A stretch of 64,000 nucleotides of DNA from Epinephelus fuscoguttatus (taxonomy: Eukaryota > Chordata > Actinopteri > Perciformes > Serranidae). Positions within the stretch are counted from its first letter, which is position 1. Each line of letters begins with the position of its first letter. The notes under the pieces are model-generated. The model did no database searches. It was not told the origin of the DNA and worked only from the letters and a program-made list of their open reading frames with translations. The translations under genes were made by a program, and so were the position numbers. The stretch is from contig NC_064763.1 in the NCBI RefSeq assembly GCF_011397635.1, positions 24,999,437-25,063,436 of the forward strand, given 5' to 3'. This document shows, piece by piece, positions 47,140 through 58,864 of the stretch.

Positions 47140-49010
47140 CATTAAAAACACAATAATCCATCATAGAACTGATTATATGAATATGTGTTTTAGCCCTTTG
47201 ACTCCAAGGTCCCAAAAACCTTTGTCCTGTGTTTGTACTTGCAGTTACTGACACTATATATGTATCTTTCAAATAGGAGAGTGATGATGATATTTGCAAC
47301 TAAAATATATCTATTAAAATTGAGAAAACACACACTAAATAAAGAATTATACACACCACCTCAGTTTAGACAATAATGTAATCTGCCTCTCAGATTTTTT
47401 TTTTTGTCATACAGTGCAACTGAAAATTCATTGGTGGTGGCACTGATGTGTAGACATTAGCTCTGTCTTTTTATGTCCCATCTATGTTCTCATCAAAGCC
47501 ACCAGACACCAGGCCAACCAGTAATTTAAGCTCGCTGAACACGGGAGCTGTTTGTCTGCTTCGATCACTTAGTTAGGTAGTGTTATTGCGTGACATCGGA
47601 GAATCAGAATGAAGCCATATAAAAGCCAAAGTCACACAATAACACAAACCAAATAACTGATGGATGCAGCAACTCCAGTGTTCATTGATGTTAAATTGCT
47701 GTTTTTCTCAATGGAGTCTGGCTTTGAAGAAAGCAACATAACAGCATCAGTTCTCTGTAGTCAACCTCTCTCTGATGGTGAGGTATAGCAGTGAAAATAT
47801 TCTACAAATAGCAACACTTAAAGTGATTTTTATTATTTTTAGGTGGGACTTTTTTTAGGTGGCTTTAATTTGTTTTATTGCTGACCCCTCCATGACATCA
47901 CATTGTTTCACTACTGTGTCAGACTCCAGCCCACTTCTCCAAACTGGGGATGTGCTGACTGAAATCTGCTGTCAGTAATACACTGACTATGAATTAGCAC
48001 TTCATACAAGCCCTCTTTTAAAGATCGAACTATCTCTTTAAGAAAGTAAAACCACACTGTGTCCTAAAAAGATCTGAACTATCTCTTTAGTGTCATTGTG
48101 TAAAAACTGAGGGCTGGAGTATATATTGTAATGTGCTAATGGTCCAGCAGATGGCAGCCATGTGACATTCTGGATGCTGAAGCCCACATAGCAATATTAC
48201 TCTTGTTATTACTACCTCTAACCACTAATACACCACAGACTTGTATAATTATTAGAAGCAGATGAGACTTTATGAGCAGCAGCAGTAACAGCAGCAGCAG
48301 CATTTTATGGACACATTGACCCTGAGAGACATAAATAATCTAGTGCTCGCAGAAAATTGTTGTGACACAATAATAATAGAGCTGTCTATTAGCTTGGTGG
48401 TCTTTTCTTTTAATCCTGTTTTGGCTTCTCCACACAGCTAGCGTGTGGGCCGAGCTCACTGATATTTTTACCTCTTTTGGGAAATAACTCTTTGATCCAC
48501 GCTCAAACATATGTTGAATTTAATATCTCTTCCAAACAGCCAGGGAATTTTGAAATCCCAAAAATGAAGTGACAAGTGTAAAGTTAGACTAGATTTTACT
48601 ACAATGTAGTTTAATATTCATTCAGCTCATATGTTTTGTGAAACGTGTCCATCTTCTGGTGAGAAAATTAACTACAGGTTATGAACTTTAAACTCAAATT
48701 TTTCTGTGTGGAGGATATTGCATAGCTTTGGAGCATGAAACTTTTCACAAGCAGCTATATACTCAGAAACAGTGAGGTATATGATGTTCTGGTTACTTGC
48801 CTTGATTAATAACCTTATTAATAACACAAGCAAACTTCAGTAAATTCGGACAATGAGATCACAGTGAGACAATCCAAATTTTCTTTCTGTTATTTATGTC
48901 CAGTCTTCATGTGTTTGATGATGCTCATAAAGTGTTTCTGTGGCTTTTTTTCCCCCAACTTAATCCATGTGAACCACTTACACAATGGAGAAAATATTAT
49001 ATAATTAATT
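47140..49010. other. Intergenic DNA with possible unclassified repeats
   Basis: No gene. 47450-48130 has phrases ('tccagcccacttctcc', 'gtaatacactgactatgaa') that look like dispersed fish repeat, but I could not pair them within the window. Confidence 0.35.
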
Positions 49011-49014
49011 CTAT

Positions 49015-49180
49015 CTCTATTTATTTATTTATTTATTTTTCATTTTATTATTTATTTATTTGGATTTTTGCCCTTATCAGATAGGACAGTCTAAGTGTGA
49101 AAGGGGGCAGCAAAGGGCCACAGGATGGAATCAAAGCTGTGGCCACTACAGCAAGGACACTGGCTTCATATATGGGACTC
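49015..49180 (+). repeat. (TTTA)n tract plus dispersed repeat fragment
   Basis: TTTATTTATT run at 49020-49065 followed by 'aggacagtctaagtgtgaaa', 'gggggcagcaaagggccaca' and 'ggatggaatcaaagctgtgg', a common teleost repeat phrase. Confidence 0.45.
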
Positions 49181-49199
49181 CTGGTCTGTTTTGACCTGG

Positions 49200-51655
49200 A
49201 CAGTCAGATATTTAATCCCCCTCTTGATTTGACAAAATGACTTATGCCATGGTCGGGGAATACACTGGTGATAAAACTCCCAATTTCCCCAAATCCAGTA
49301 ACGATTGCAAAGATTAAAGGAGCATTTATTAGCATGAGTAGAGACAAAACACCATCTCTTCCAAGATGTGCTTGTCTGACCTTCACACATTTTTGCTTGA
49401 GTGATTTATTGACCAACTGTCACGCATCTGTCTCTTAATAATAACATGACGATGAGAGGCAACCAGTTTACTGTAAATTAGATCACAACCTAATTGTCTT
49501 AAAGATGTCTGCCTCCTTTGTCATCAAGAGGAAAATGTACATTGCATTATGTAAAGGGGTCAGCTGCAAGATCTGCTTGATTTTGGTGGTATGTTTGATT
49601 TGTATCAATGAGTTTCTGAACTTATCTACCTTGAATGTGGCCTGTTCTGGCAGCTATTGCTGTCAATAAAGTTTTTTCCTTTATTCTCAGTTGTTCTAAC
49701 TTGAACACAAATACTACAAATAAAAATACACAGTTGTAGTTGCTATAAAATCCCTAAATGTCTGTGCACAAGTGGAGTTTTCAAGCATATGTGTTGTTTT
49801 ATACCAATAACAACTGAAGGTAGCAACACAGAAAGTAGTTTACATTAAAAAACATGATTGATTGTTACTTTAAAGTACAGCTAAGTAAATCTGAGTGTAG
49901 CATTTGCTCTCCCAACAAATTTAAAGTACAAACAAAGCTGATTTGACTACTCTGAATTGCACCTCCGCTGCCTTCTTGCCCAGTTTGGTTTAATTCTACC
50001 CCTCTCATTTGGTGCCTAGATTACAGGTTTTCAGTATGTCTGACATAATGAGAGTTTCAGACTAATGCCACCCCTTCTCAGTCCTAATGGTGCTGCCAAG
50101 CTGCCAGCAGGGCATCTGAGTAGGGGGAATCTAGTATTAGGCGTATCCATGGGCAGAGCATTTCCTTTAAATGCCCCTCCTCCCCCGACAGAACAGGCAG
50201 AGCGCTCTGTCATCCTCCTCCAAAAGCCCTCATTAGAAAATCTGCCGAGCAGACAAAGCTACTTGAGACGGCACAATGGTGACTCCCCACATGGTGATTT
50301 GAAAAGAGCATAGAGAGAATCCAGGTCATGTTTTACTTTTTTGGATCCTCTCTTCCTAAATCGGACTTATCCACCGTGCCACCCACCTACAAACCTTCTG
50401 TTAAGTTTCATCCGCCATGTTTTAAATAGTCAGGTGGTATTACTCAGACTTCAACATGCCAACACGGAGACTCACACGGCTGGTTAATGTGTTTTCTTTA
50501 TAATAAGGAGCAAATAAAGTAACAAAGAAGTGAGGGAAACAGGAAACAGTTAAAAAAGTAAACACACGTGACACACATCTGTGATTCAGCACCCTTTATA
50601 AACATGATGATGAAGGTTGTATTTTGCTTCTGAGGAAGAACAGCTTCTTCACAAACTACTCATCACATGACGTCATCCTCTGTTGCTCATCACGGTCTTC
50701 CTGGAGTGGCTGCAGCTGATTAGGCTCAGAATAAGCCTCTCAAGGTTTTTCTGGCCATGAATAAGCTTCCATGGTAACCGACGAGGCCTCGTGTAATGAT
50801 GCCATCTCTCTCTTTACCGTAAGAGGCACAACACACCATCGCGAGTCATGCTGTGGTCAGACTGTGTGAACACATGTATCTACTTTTACAAGTTTAACCC
50901 TCACAGATCAGGGACGCTGATCCATTCACTCTCATTCATCCAGTCATTTATACTTTCATAGAGGTATCTAATAACTGTACTGTGTCTTTCCCCTAGTGGT
51001 TCGTTAAGAGACACAGCAACAGACACATTGAACCACTCATCTTCTCTGCACTTCTTGTTCAGCTCATCACTGTCCCTCCTCGTTTAACCTAATAAGACAT
51101 CACTAATGACACGTGGCAGCACATTTATCCTCGTCTCCTGAACATCACAGTCATCAGAGCACATGGGGTTTGCTCAAAGTCACCTTGAAACCTCAACCGG
51201 TTCAAACTGTTTTTTCTTTCCCCCCTTTTGATGAGTATTTCAAGTCGGTCCAGCTTACAAGTGCATCTCAGAGCAGCTGGGTTTAAAGTGCCTCGTTCAA
51301 GGTCATGTTGACAGTCAGTGTTGAGGGAGGCGACAGCGTGTCTCCTTCATTTCCTGCACTCTGGTTTAGCAGCTTGCCGAGGGATTTAAACTGATGGCTT
51401 TTACAGTTTTACAGTCTATTCCCAAGACCGCTGCTGCGGCGGTGACTCTGCAAAACGCTGAGGTGGGTTATAAGAAGGACAGGGATGGATTAATGCGGAC
51501 TGCTGGGATGAAGGCTTTCTCACTGCATCATCATCGCTGTCTCATCATGTCATGATTTCACTGTAAGACAAATTGGGAGAGATGGCAATTAGGGTCATGA
51601 AGATGAGTTAGGTGTTGCATTTGGCCTCTTGTATTTTGGGAGTCTTCATCAGTTG
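49200..51655. other. Intergenic DNA, nothing recognised
   Basis: No exon with splice signals and no protein motif on either strand. Confidence 0.45.
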
Positions 51656-51689
51656 GCTAAAAATGTTTAAGTGAGACCATCTTGATAGT

Positions 51690-52290
51690 AACTTTGTGGA
51701 CACCAGATGGAATCACAATGTGTGTCAGTACAATAATGAACAAAGACCTTCTAATGGGACTGTTCATCCCAATATCAAAAACACCTCATTTTCCTCTAAC
51801 CTGTACTGTTTATCAATTAAGATTGTTTTGGTGACGATGTTGGCAATGTATGTTTCTGCAAACCACGAATATGTTACATTTGCACATTTTATATGTATCA
51901 TATCACGTCATCTGGAGGTGGAGGGAATGGTGGGTGGTGTGACCTCAGGAAGACGCCTGTCAAGTTGCAGTCCACTGTTCAAAACCAATAAATAACACCA
52001 GCTGTCTTTTAGGAGCACATTGTGGCATTTCCCAGCGGCGTTTGAGCCACTGAACCTTGGTGTTTTTCACCAACCTGTCCCTTCTTTTCCAGCAGCTTTT
52101 GTACCACTATTTTTGGTGTTTTAAGCCAAAACGTGATCTTTCCTTAACCATAATCAAGTGGTTTTCACACCCTCAGTGCAGCATTGTTGAGAAGCGTGAA
52201 ATCATGACCCGGTGACTCAGGATAATCCGCAGATCTTGCTGTGAGCAGTTTTATGTAGGAACTATTTTCTTTCTACCAAACTACACCTGC
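51690..52290 (+). repeat. Dispersed repeat families D and F
   Basis: 51701-51755 (with 'acaccagatgga', 'tgtcagtacaa', 'atgaacaaaga') is repeated at 54028-54085 in the same orientation (family F). 51852-51930 matches family D at 15580. The TTAA-flanked element at 52370 lies between the two family F copies. Confidence 0.5.
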
Positions 52291-52365
52291 CAATGGTGTC
52301 ACTGCACAAAATCCAGCACTTGGGCAGTGACTTGCGATGTCAGATACTGATGAAAAAGCTGCCCC

Positions 52366-53371
52366 TTAAAGGATAACTTCGGTATTTTTCAACCTGGGCC
52401 CTATTTCCCCATGTGTATGTGTGTGTATGATTCATAGGTACAACTCGTATTAAAATTGGTTCAGTATTGAGGGAGGCGGATGCAGCCAGCAGCCCCGAAA
52501 CGAGCTGAAACGGTAGATATGGGGGCAAATGTGTCCCGTATAAGTTTGCGCATTACTGCATCTTCCTCTATCGATTATATTGTATAATTATGAATTTCTA
52601 CTGCTGAAAAGGAAAATAATCGAACATTGTTTATATAACATTACCTCCACTGTGTCTGTAGCTCTCTCTACTCCTGGGACAGCCGTTTTCTTGAGGAAGA
52701 GGTGTTTCGGGATTGGATGTCTTCTCTTCTTCAGCTGGTAGTAGTCATATTGGGAGAGGTGAGCACTGCAGACCCGATGGTCTGCAAGGCGCAGTGTCTG
52801 GACAGGAGTGTTAGCATCCATTTGTAGCACAACTAGCCACAACTTCAGCATCTCACCGTCCGACAAAGGCAGCCTATGAAAGCTGTAACTTACGGGGTGT
52901 TGCGCGACATCCTGTTCTTGCAATTTGGATAAGCACAAACACGAACCACTGTTTTCAATCAATGCAGTAAAACTCTCAGCTGTACTCCGTGACAACCAGC
53001 GCCACTCTGAGCAGTGCTCTGCGTGGCTCCTCTGTTATCTCTTTCGGCAACAAGCAAAGCTGTCGCGAGATGACGTCACACACAGCCCAGAGGAAGTGAA
53101 GGGTAAGGGAAACACTTAGTATGCTATTTACAGAGATAGCACTGGCGATCTGAACCAGTCAGTGGCGAAAAAAAGCACTTTTAATGCGCAACCTTATACG
53201 GGACGCATTTGCCCCCATATGTACCGTTTCAGCTCATTTTGCGGCTGCCAGTTGCATCCGCCTCCCTCAATACTGAACCAATTTTAAAACAAGTTGTACC
53301 TATGAATCATACGCACACATACACATGGGGAAATAGGGCCCAGGTTGAAAAATACCAAAGTTATCCTTTAA
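52366..53371 (-). mobile_element. TTAA-flanked long-TIR transposon with THAP fragment (Kolobok-like)
   Basis: The 998-bp element 52370-53367 lies between perfect TTAA duplications (52366-52369 and 53368-53371). Its terminal inverted repeats are about 186 bp (52370-52555 and 53182-53367), starting AGGATAACTTCGGTATTTT. The interior encodes a broken THAP domain on the minus strand. TTAA targets plus an associated THAP protein are features I connect with the Kolobok superfamily. piggyBac also uses TTAA but lacks THAP and has different termini. Confidence 0.75.
52650..52950 (-). pseudogene. THAP zinc-finger domain, frameshifted
   Basis: In one minus-strand frame lies CAYPNCKNRMSRNTP (first zinc pair, C-x4-C, cysteine codons at 52935-52937 and 52920-52922). 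After a frameshift near 52890 the next frame continues SYSFHRLPLSDGEMLKLWLV ... ADHRVCSAHLSQYDY, with the C-x2-H pair (52768-52770 and 52759-52761). Order and spacing fit C2CH THAP DNA-binding domains. The C-terminal part (KKRRHPIPKHLFLKK) is basic. The open frame 52588-52995 covers only the second part. No DDE transposase follows. Confidence 0.7.
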
Positions 53372-54020
53372 CATCAGCATGATCAGCAGCCAGTTGCTGT
53401 GTTAGTTTACCCGTACTGCGATGTCAGGGAGAAACGTGGCGGGACAAGAATGAAAGTTATGGTGGCAAAAGTCCAAGTAAGGCGTGTGGGAGGGAAGGTG
53501 GATGAGTCCAACAAACACAGACCTTCACCTGTGAGAGAGGTGAATCTAAACCTAAACATGTGCTTTTGTTGCCTAAACCCAACCACACGTGTTAGTTGTT
53601 GGATATAAAAACCCCACTTAACATTGTTTTACTGACATAGTGCTTTTATTCGTATGTAAATGGTAAATTTCCTGTGGAAACGGAAGTACATTTTGAAAGC
53701 AGACAAAGCATGTAATAGGCATAACTTGACATGGTCCATGACCAAATGTCAATATGTGACGAGGTTGGAGTGAGAATGTGTTGTGTGCATATACTCATGG
53801 ACAAGAGGCCCATGCCTGTGACAGCGCGAAATGTAAACATTAATGCTGTCCTCCTTGGCTGAGCTGTAACATTAGTTAGCTCAGTGGTGCTACTGTAGGT
53901 GAGCTGGCAGTGGATGGATCCTTCATTTGTTCCATTATATTCAAGATGAGACCACGGTAAGAGGGGGAAAAAAATGTATTTTTGATCATGGGGTGAGCTG
54001 TCCCTTAAGCAGTTACTCTG
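53372..54020. other. Intergenic DNA, repeat debris
   Basis: 'cctaaacccaaccacacg' near 53572 and 'ggtgagctgtcccttaa' at 53993 resemble repeat ends. No gene. Confidence 0.35.
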
Positions 54021-54025
54021 ATGTA

Positions 54026-54090
54026 GTGGACAACACCAGATGGAGTCACAATTGTGTCAGTACAACAATGAACAAAGATCTTTCACAGTG
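54026..54090 (+). repeat. Dispersed repeat family F, copy 2
   Basis: Matches 51701-51755 with a few changes ('acaccagatggagtcacaat', 'tgtcagtacaacaatgaaca'). Confidence 0.6.
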
Positions 54091-54795
54091 ACCAGTGCAG
54101 TTCTACTCTACAGAGTCAAATATGGGCCTCGTTTGTTTTACGTTCACTAAATTATATGATGACAGATTTATTCATGACTCCAGAGTTTACGTTCTATATG
54201 CAAAGCCTTGCTCCTTGGCTTCACAGTCGCTCTGCAATCCCACTGTGTTCCTGGATGTCCACCTGTCTCTCAGTGGCTCGGCCACTCTGGGCCTGTCTGC
54301 CAGCTTGTGGACATCTGTTTACTTCCTCCTCCATCAGTCGTCATGGCTGCAACTGCCCCCCCACTACTGCCACCAGACCCCTCCCCTCCCCTCGCTGGCC
54401 GGCCTTCCCCACCCCTCTCTCGTGTTTCCCCCCGACACCAGCTGTGAACCACTTATGCTTATCCTGCAGTCCACCTAATTCAGCCCTGTCATATGACGAC
54501 CAGCCCAGCACTCTCTCTATAATTTGCTGTTTGTACCTTATTCAAATCTGGGTACTAACACCGGGCTTGTGTCCATTCAAGTTTATTCAAGAAACAAATC
54601 AGATATGGAAAACTGTGCAAATGATTAAATGGAAGAGAGACAGATAGATGAAAGCATCTATTGTATGTGTTTACTTAACTACAGGAAATGGCCGCCACAC
54701 TACAACACATGATTACTCTAACTTGTCATACTGAATACTGTGCAGTTCACTTCCAGTGCATTACCATCATATGCCTGTTGCACTGGAAACTCTGC

Positions 54796-54815
54796 CTGAC
54801 CTGACCTGACCTGAC
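54796..54815 (+). repeat. (CTGAC)4 tandem repeat
   Basis: Four perfect CTGAC units. Confidence 0.9.
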
Positions 54816-55299
54816 GGTGACACAAGCTACAGGCTGTTCGTTTGTGTTAAATTCACAACATTCACTCCAAGGGTTCGGCATTAAATGCTAGTCATCACTA
54901 GCAGGAAGGACAGTCGTGACTAAGGCGTTTCATCAGAATCCTTCTTCCAGAGTCCTGACATTTGAGACGTAGAATTTAAATAATATTGAATGGTCTGTTG
55001 TTAAAGGGCTCTCTATTTGGCAGTCATGATGTATGAAAAGTATTTCCTATTTCATATTCTTGAATAATTTCAGCACTTAGAACTTTTATTCACTGGCACA
55101 CGTCTTTAAAGTGCCAGGAGTAACATCTTACTCCTCTCATACTGTGTCTCATTAAAAGATGATTAAAGGGTTTGAACGTGTATATGTGTACTGTGTATCT
55201 AAAAAAACCCAGGACTGGTTGTACTTATAGTATATGAACAGCATTTTGGCAGTTATAATGTATACTGTATTATGTTTTGTTATGACTCCACACTAGCGA

Positions 55300-55870
55300 T
55301 TTCTTCAAATTTAGCGCAAACGTTCACTTGGACTCAACGATAAACTAATTGGTTTTTGGTGGTCAAAGGTCAAGGTCACTGTGCCCTTTCATCCATCTCA
55401 TTCTCAGGAACGCAATACTGAAAGAACATCTTGAAGGAATTTCTTCAATTTTGGCACAAACATTCACTTGGACTCAACAATGAACTGATTAGTTTTTGGT
55501 GGGCAAAGGTCAAGGTCAAGGTCACTGTGCCCTTTCATCCATCTCATTCTTGGAAACCCGATACGTAAAGATCATCTGGATGAAATTTCTTTAAATTTGG
55601 CGCAAATGTTCACTTGGACTCAACGATGAACTGATTAGACTTTGGTGGTCAAAGGTCAAGGCCCATGTGACCTTACATCCACCTCATTCTTGTGAACATG
55701 ATATCTCAAGAATACCTCAAGGGATTTTTTAAAATTTGACACAAACGTCCACTTGGACTGAAAAGTCAGATTATAATTTGCTAGTTAAAGGTTAAGGCCA
55801 GTGTGACCTCACAAATCATCTTTTTGGCTCAACAATTCTCACTCTAATTATGACAAAACTTCACACAAAT
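55300..55870 (+). repeat. Minisatellite of about 140-bp units with nuclear-receptor half-sites
   Basis: 'cacttggact' recurs at 55325, 55465, 55611 and 55750, giving unit lengths of 140, 146 and 139. A weaker fifth unit runs to about 55870. Unit 1 holds TGGTCA-A-AGGTCA (a DR1, 55360-55372) overlapping a further AGGTCA at 55373-55378. Units 2 and 3 keep AAAGGTCAAGG; unit 4 is degraded. This is a familiar fish tandem repeat; receptor binding is an inference from sequence. Confidence 0.8.
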
Positions 55871-55959
55871 GTCTGATATAATATAATGATGAAGTGTTGA
55901 AATTTTATATCCAAAAGGTCAGAGGTCAGCTTCAATGTGACATCATAATATTCTGCAAG

Positions 55960-57569
55960 AACACCTCTTTGGCCATTACTCAATATCAGATTACCACCTC
56001 ACCCTTTTCCCCTTTAAGGATGGTGGCCTTGTGGGTAACCTGGAAGGGAACGTGTGCTGCAGTGTGTGTATGGAGGAAAGCAGCTCTCTCGGTGTGTCAT
56101 GGTGAAGATGGCAGGCAGCGAAGAGTGATGATAGTTAGCAGAATTAAGTGTCTAGATAAGCTCAGGACTATGTCTTAACCTCATGAGAGGGCCAGGTTTG
56201 TTGTTTTGTGGTGAAGACTGCAATAAACCCATCGTTGGTGAATGGCACCTGAATGCCTCACCATCCTTTCTTTTGAGGAGGTGCACTGAGGCATACAACC
56301 ACAGGGTGATAGTTCTAGGTTTTTTTTTATTAGGTTGGTTTCCATTACCAGGCAAAACATTGGTAAAATATGAGTAGACAACAAATGTGAACATTGCCTT
56401 TCACATTCAGTCTTGTTGGTAAGGGGCCTTTTCTGTGTGACCAAACAGTACATATTAGGATGTGTTTTATGATGATTTCATACCCCAGAGAGGGTTTATG
56501 TGACCAGATTTGGAAAGTCGCTGAGTACATGTTCACTTTTGGCATGAAACGCAGTGTGACACAGCACCCAACTGAGAGCCAAATATTCAAATCTGCTCCC
56601 TCTACGTCCCTCATCCTGATAAACTCCCTTCTGCATTGACACTCTCTTCCCTCTCCCCTCTGACAGACTGCAGGCAGTGGACAGCAGTCCTCAGGGACCT
56701 CACTGAGGGAGGTGCGGAGCAGCCAGTGATCAGAGTGAATTAGAGTTATGCATGACATGCAAAGGAGAGGCTCCAGAATGCGACGACAGCTGAGTTTTAA
56801 AGTGAAGCTTTTCCGCCTGAGGGGAGAGGAATAGACGACAAAGAGAGTGCGGCCCGCTGTGAAAAGAGTCAACTCCTTTTGTTGGCTCTTTAAAAACAGA
56901 CCTGTTATCCATTGGTCTACTCGTTTAAAGCAGTGGGCTGCTCGGTGACATCTTCTCTGGCATCAAAGCAGTACAATTAAGGAACATGTTTGCAGCAGTA
57001 TAAATAATCTTTGGTGTCCTTCAACCCAGCTCTTGTCACAGTCTTATCCTCACACTCTCAGAAGCAGGAATATGATGTGCAACTTCATAAATAATGGATA
57101 GAAAAAGACCTACTTTCTAAATATCCATTTTTGCCACTTTTATTTACTCATATAATGAGGTAATTATATAATAGTATAATAATAATTATATAATGAGATA
57201 ATGAAAAGATTTGATTGACAAAATCACCAAAAAGGAAGACGGTAACTTTCAAGCCAAGCAAACTAATGCCTAGCAGTGGCCAGGATGTGCCCTGCCCTTG
57301 CAAAAATAAGTGGATGATGACATTACTGTCTTTAAGAGGCTGTGGCGTGCTTATTTTTCAAGCTAATGTGAAGGCAGATGGTATCCTGTGAAACTAGACA
57401 ATCTCAGACATCCATTGGTGCCAACCATGTTGGCATAGTTTGTCAGCAAGGGGGTAAATAACACTCCAAAGTTAGGCTAAGTTTTGGCGAGGAAAAATCT
57501 GGCATGGCCATTTTCAGAGGGGTCCCTTGACCTCTCACCTCGAGATATCTGAATGAAAATGGATTCTAT
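55960..57569. other. Intergenic DNA, nothing recognised
   Basis: The open frame 56345-56872 on the minus strand has no family motif. No splice signals support any gene. Confidence 0.4.
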
Positions 57570-58168
57570 GGGTACCAAGTAGCCTGGAAATCCAGACCCA
57601 AATCTAGAAAGATTTAGGGTCTGGCCATGAGTAATGAAAATGGCCCAACTCGAGGGGCGGCACCAAGCATGCATTTGTAAATATCACTGCACGCAATTGG
57701 ATAACACTACGACCAATCAGAACAATACACGGGGTGACGTATCCAGAGCCTTTCCAGTGGAGCTAACTGGTAGATTAGACTCTTGCTGTATCCGGTCGGC
57801 AAAACAGCAAAAATGTCCTTCTTGCAAAGGAAAGATTTGAGCGCCGTCTTCTGTTCCTCTTTTAGAGAAAAAGCCAAGTCTAACTCGTTCGTTGTAGCAG
57901 CCAAAGCCGTTTGAAACAACTGGTGTTCATTTATAGCCATCTTGCAATGTTTACTGACTGATTCCGGACTTCGTCGTCGGAGCACTGTCGTCATCTGTTT
58001 AGCTCGCCTCTGGCCCGCCTATATCAGATACACCGATGTGATTGGTGCAGCTCAGTTTCTTGGGCATGGGTAATGAGCATTATTACTGATTGCCAGAGTG
58101 ACTCGCTGAGCAAATTCAAATTGTGCTCTTGCGAGAACTCTGGATTTCCAGGGTAGGGTACCAAGTAG
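57570..58168 (-). mobile_element. Transposon carrying a RecQ-like helicase fragment
   Basis: A perfect 13-bp direct repeat GGGTACCAAGTAG (57570-57582 and 58156-58168) encloses about 573 bp. The ends are inverted: CCTGGAAATCCAGA at 57583-57596 and its reverse complement at 58139-58152; one base further in, the pairing extends to TA. The duplication is 10 to 13 bp depending on where the ends are set. There is no transposase. The cargo is the N-terminal part of a RecQ-type helicase on the minus strand. Confidence 0.7.
57735..57940 (-). pseudogene. RecQ-type helicase N-terminal fragment
   Basis: From the methionine at 57938-57940 the frame reads MAINEHQLFQTALAA, then FSLKEEQKTALKSFLCKKDI and FAVLPTGYSKSLIYQLAPL. 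This contains the RecQ motif 0-like 'F-L-K-x-EQ' and helicase motif I (57779-57802). The usual glycine before the lysine in GxGKS is serine here. The match ends at LAPL and the rest of the helicase is absent. Too short to act. Confidence 0.65.
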
Positions 58169-58289
58169 TCTCCCCTAAACTTTAGAAGGCTTTTTCCAGT
58201 AAATATTTTATTCCTTACAATCAATGTACTCCTTCAAATTAAAGCTGTATATTTTTATTTTAAGAAAAGGAGATCCAACCTATTTGGAA

Positions 58290-58780
58290 AGCAATGAATA
58301 AATTAAAACACACACAGATACATAACACATTGAAACAGGATTGCTTTCACCAGAACAGAAAAGTAAACATCTCCATAGTTGCCAGAAATGTTGGCGAGAG
58401 TGTGAGTCTTTTGATGTAGACCACAATCATATTTTATGGAAATGTGAGAAAATAATGGTATTTTGGAAAAAGATATGTAAAGAAATTGAGCACATACTAG
58501 GATATGAGGTTCCTCACAGTTGTTTGGTGCTTTATCTATGTAATTTTTCTGAAGAAGATGTTATTGCGAGTGATAGATATTTGATCAAAATATTGCTAGC
58601 AGCAAGCAAGAACTAGGAATTGGGGTAAAGAACCACCACCAACGAAGGATCAATGGCCAACAACTGTGGAAGAAATCAGTCTATGCACATCAGATATTAG
58701 TAATGTTAACTGTTCAAGAAAGAAACCAAAGTACATCAGTATGTGATTCCTTAACTCTATATATGAAAACAGCACAACAG
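58290..58780 (+). pseudogene. L1-like LINE ORF2 C-terminal relic
   Basis: It reads CQKCWRECESFDVDHNHILW, a C-x2-C...H-x4-[C/W] knuckle, then VFWKKICKEI, YLIKILLAASKN and, one frame over, WGKEPPPTKDQWPTTVEEI. These are the closing motifs of L1/Tx1 ORF2. A frameshift at about 58615 splits it. A T-rich stretch and the short repeat shared with 22633 follow. Confidence 0.65.
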
Positions 58781-58814
58781 AATCCCTGAAGTTCAGTTAT
58801 GTTTTTTTTTTTTG

Positions 58815-58864
58815 GTTTTGGTGTGCGAATATAAGATTTTCAGTCGCCCCATCTGGCCACCCCT
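58815..58864 (+). repeat. Short repeat, inverted partner of 22633-22680
   Basis: See the copy at 22633; shared core 'gccccatctggccacccct'. Confidence 0.55.

Noticed and set aside
54095..54647. Overlapping open frames of 127 and 163 residues
   Set aside because: Proline/serine-rich from a C-rich tract; frames overlap on one strand and lack motifs.
56345..56872. 175-residue minus-strand open frame
   Set aside because: No recognisable domain, atypical composition, no exon signals.
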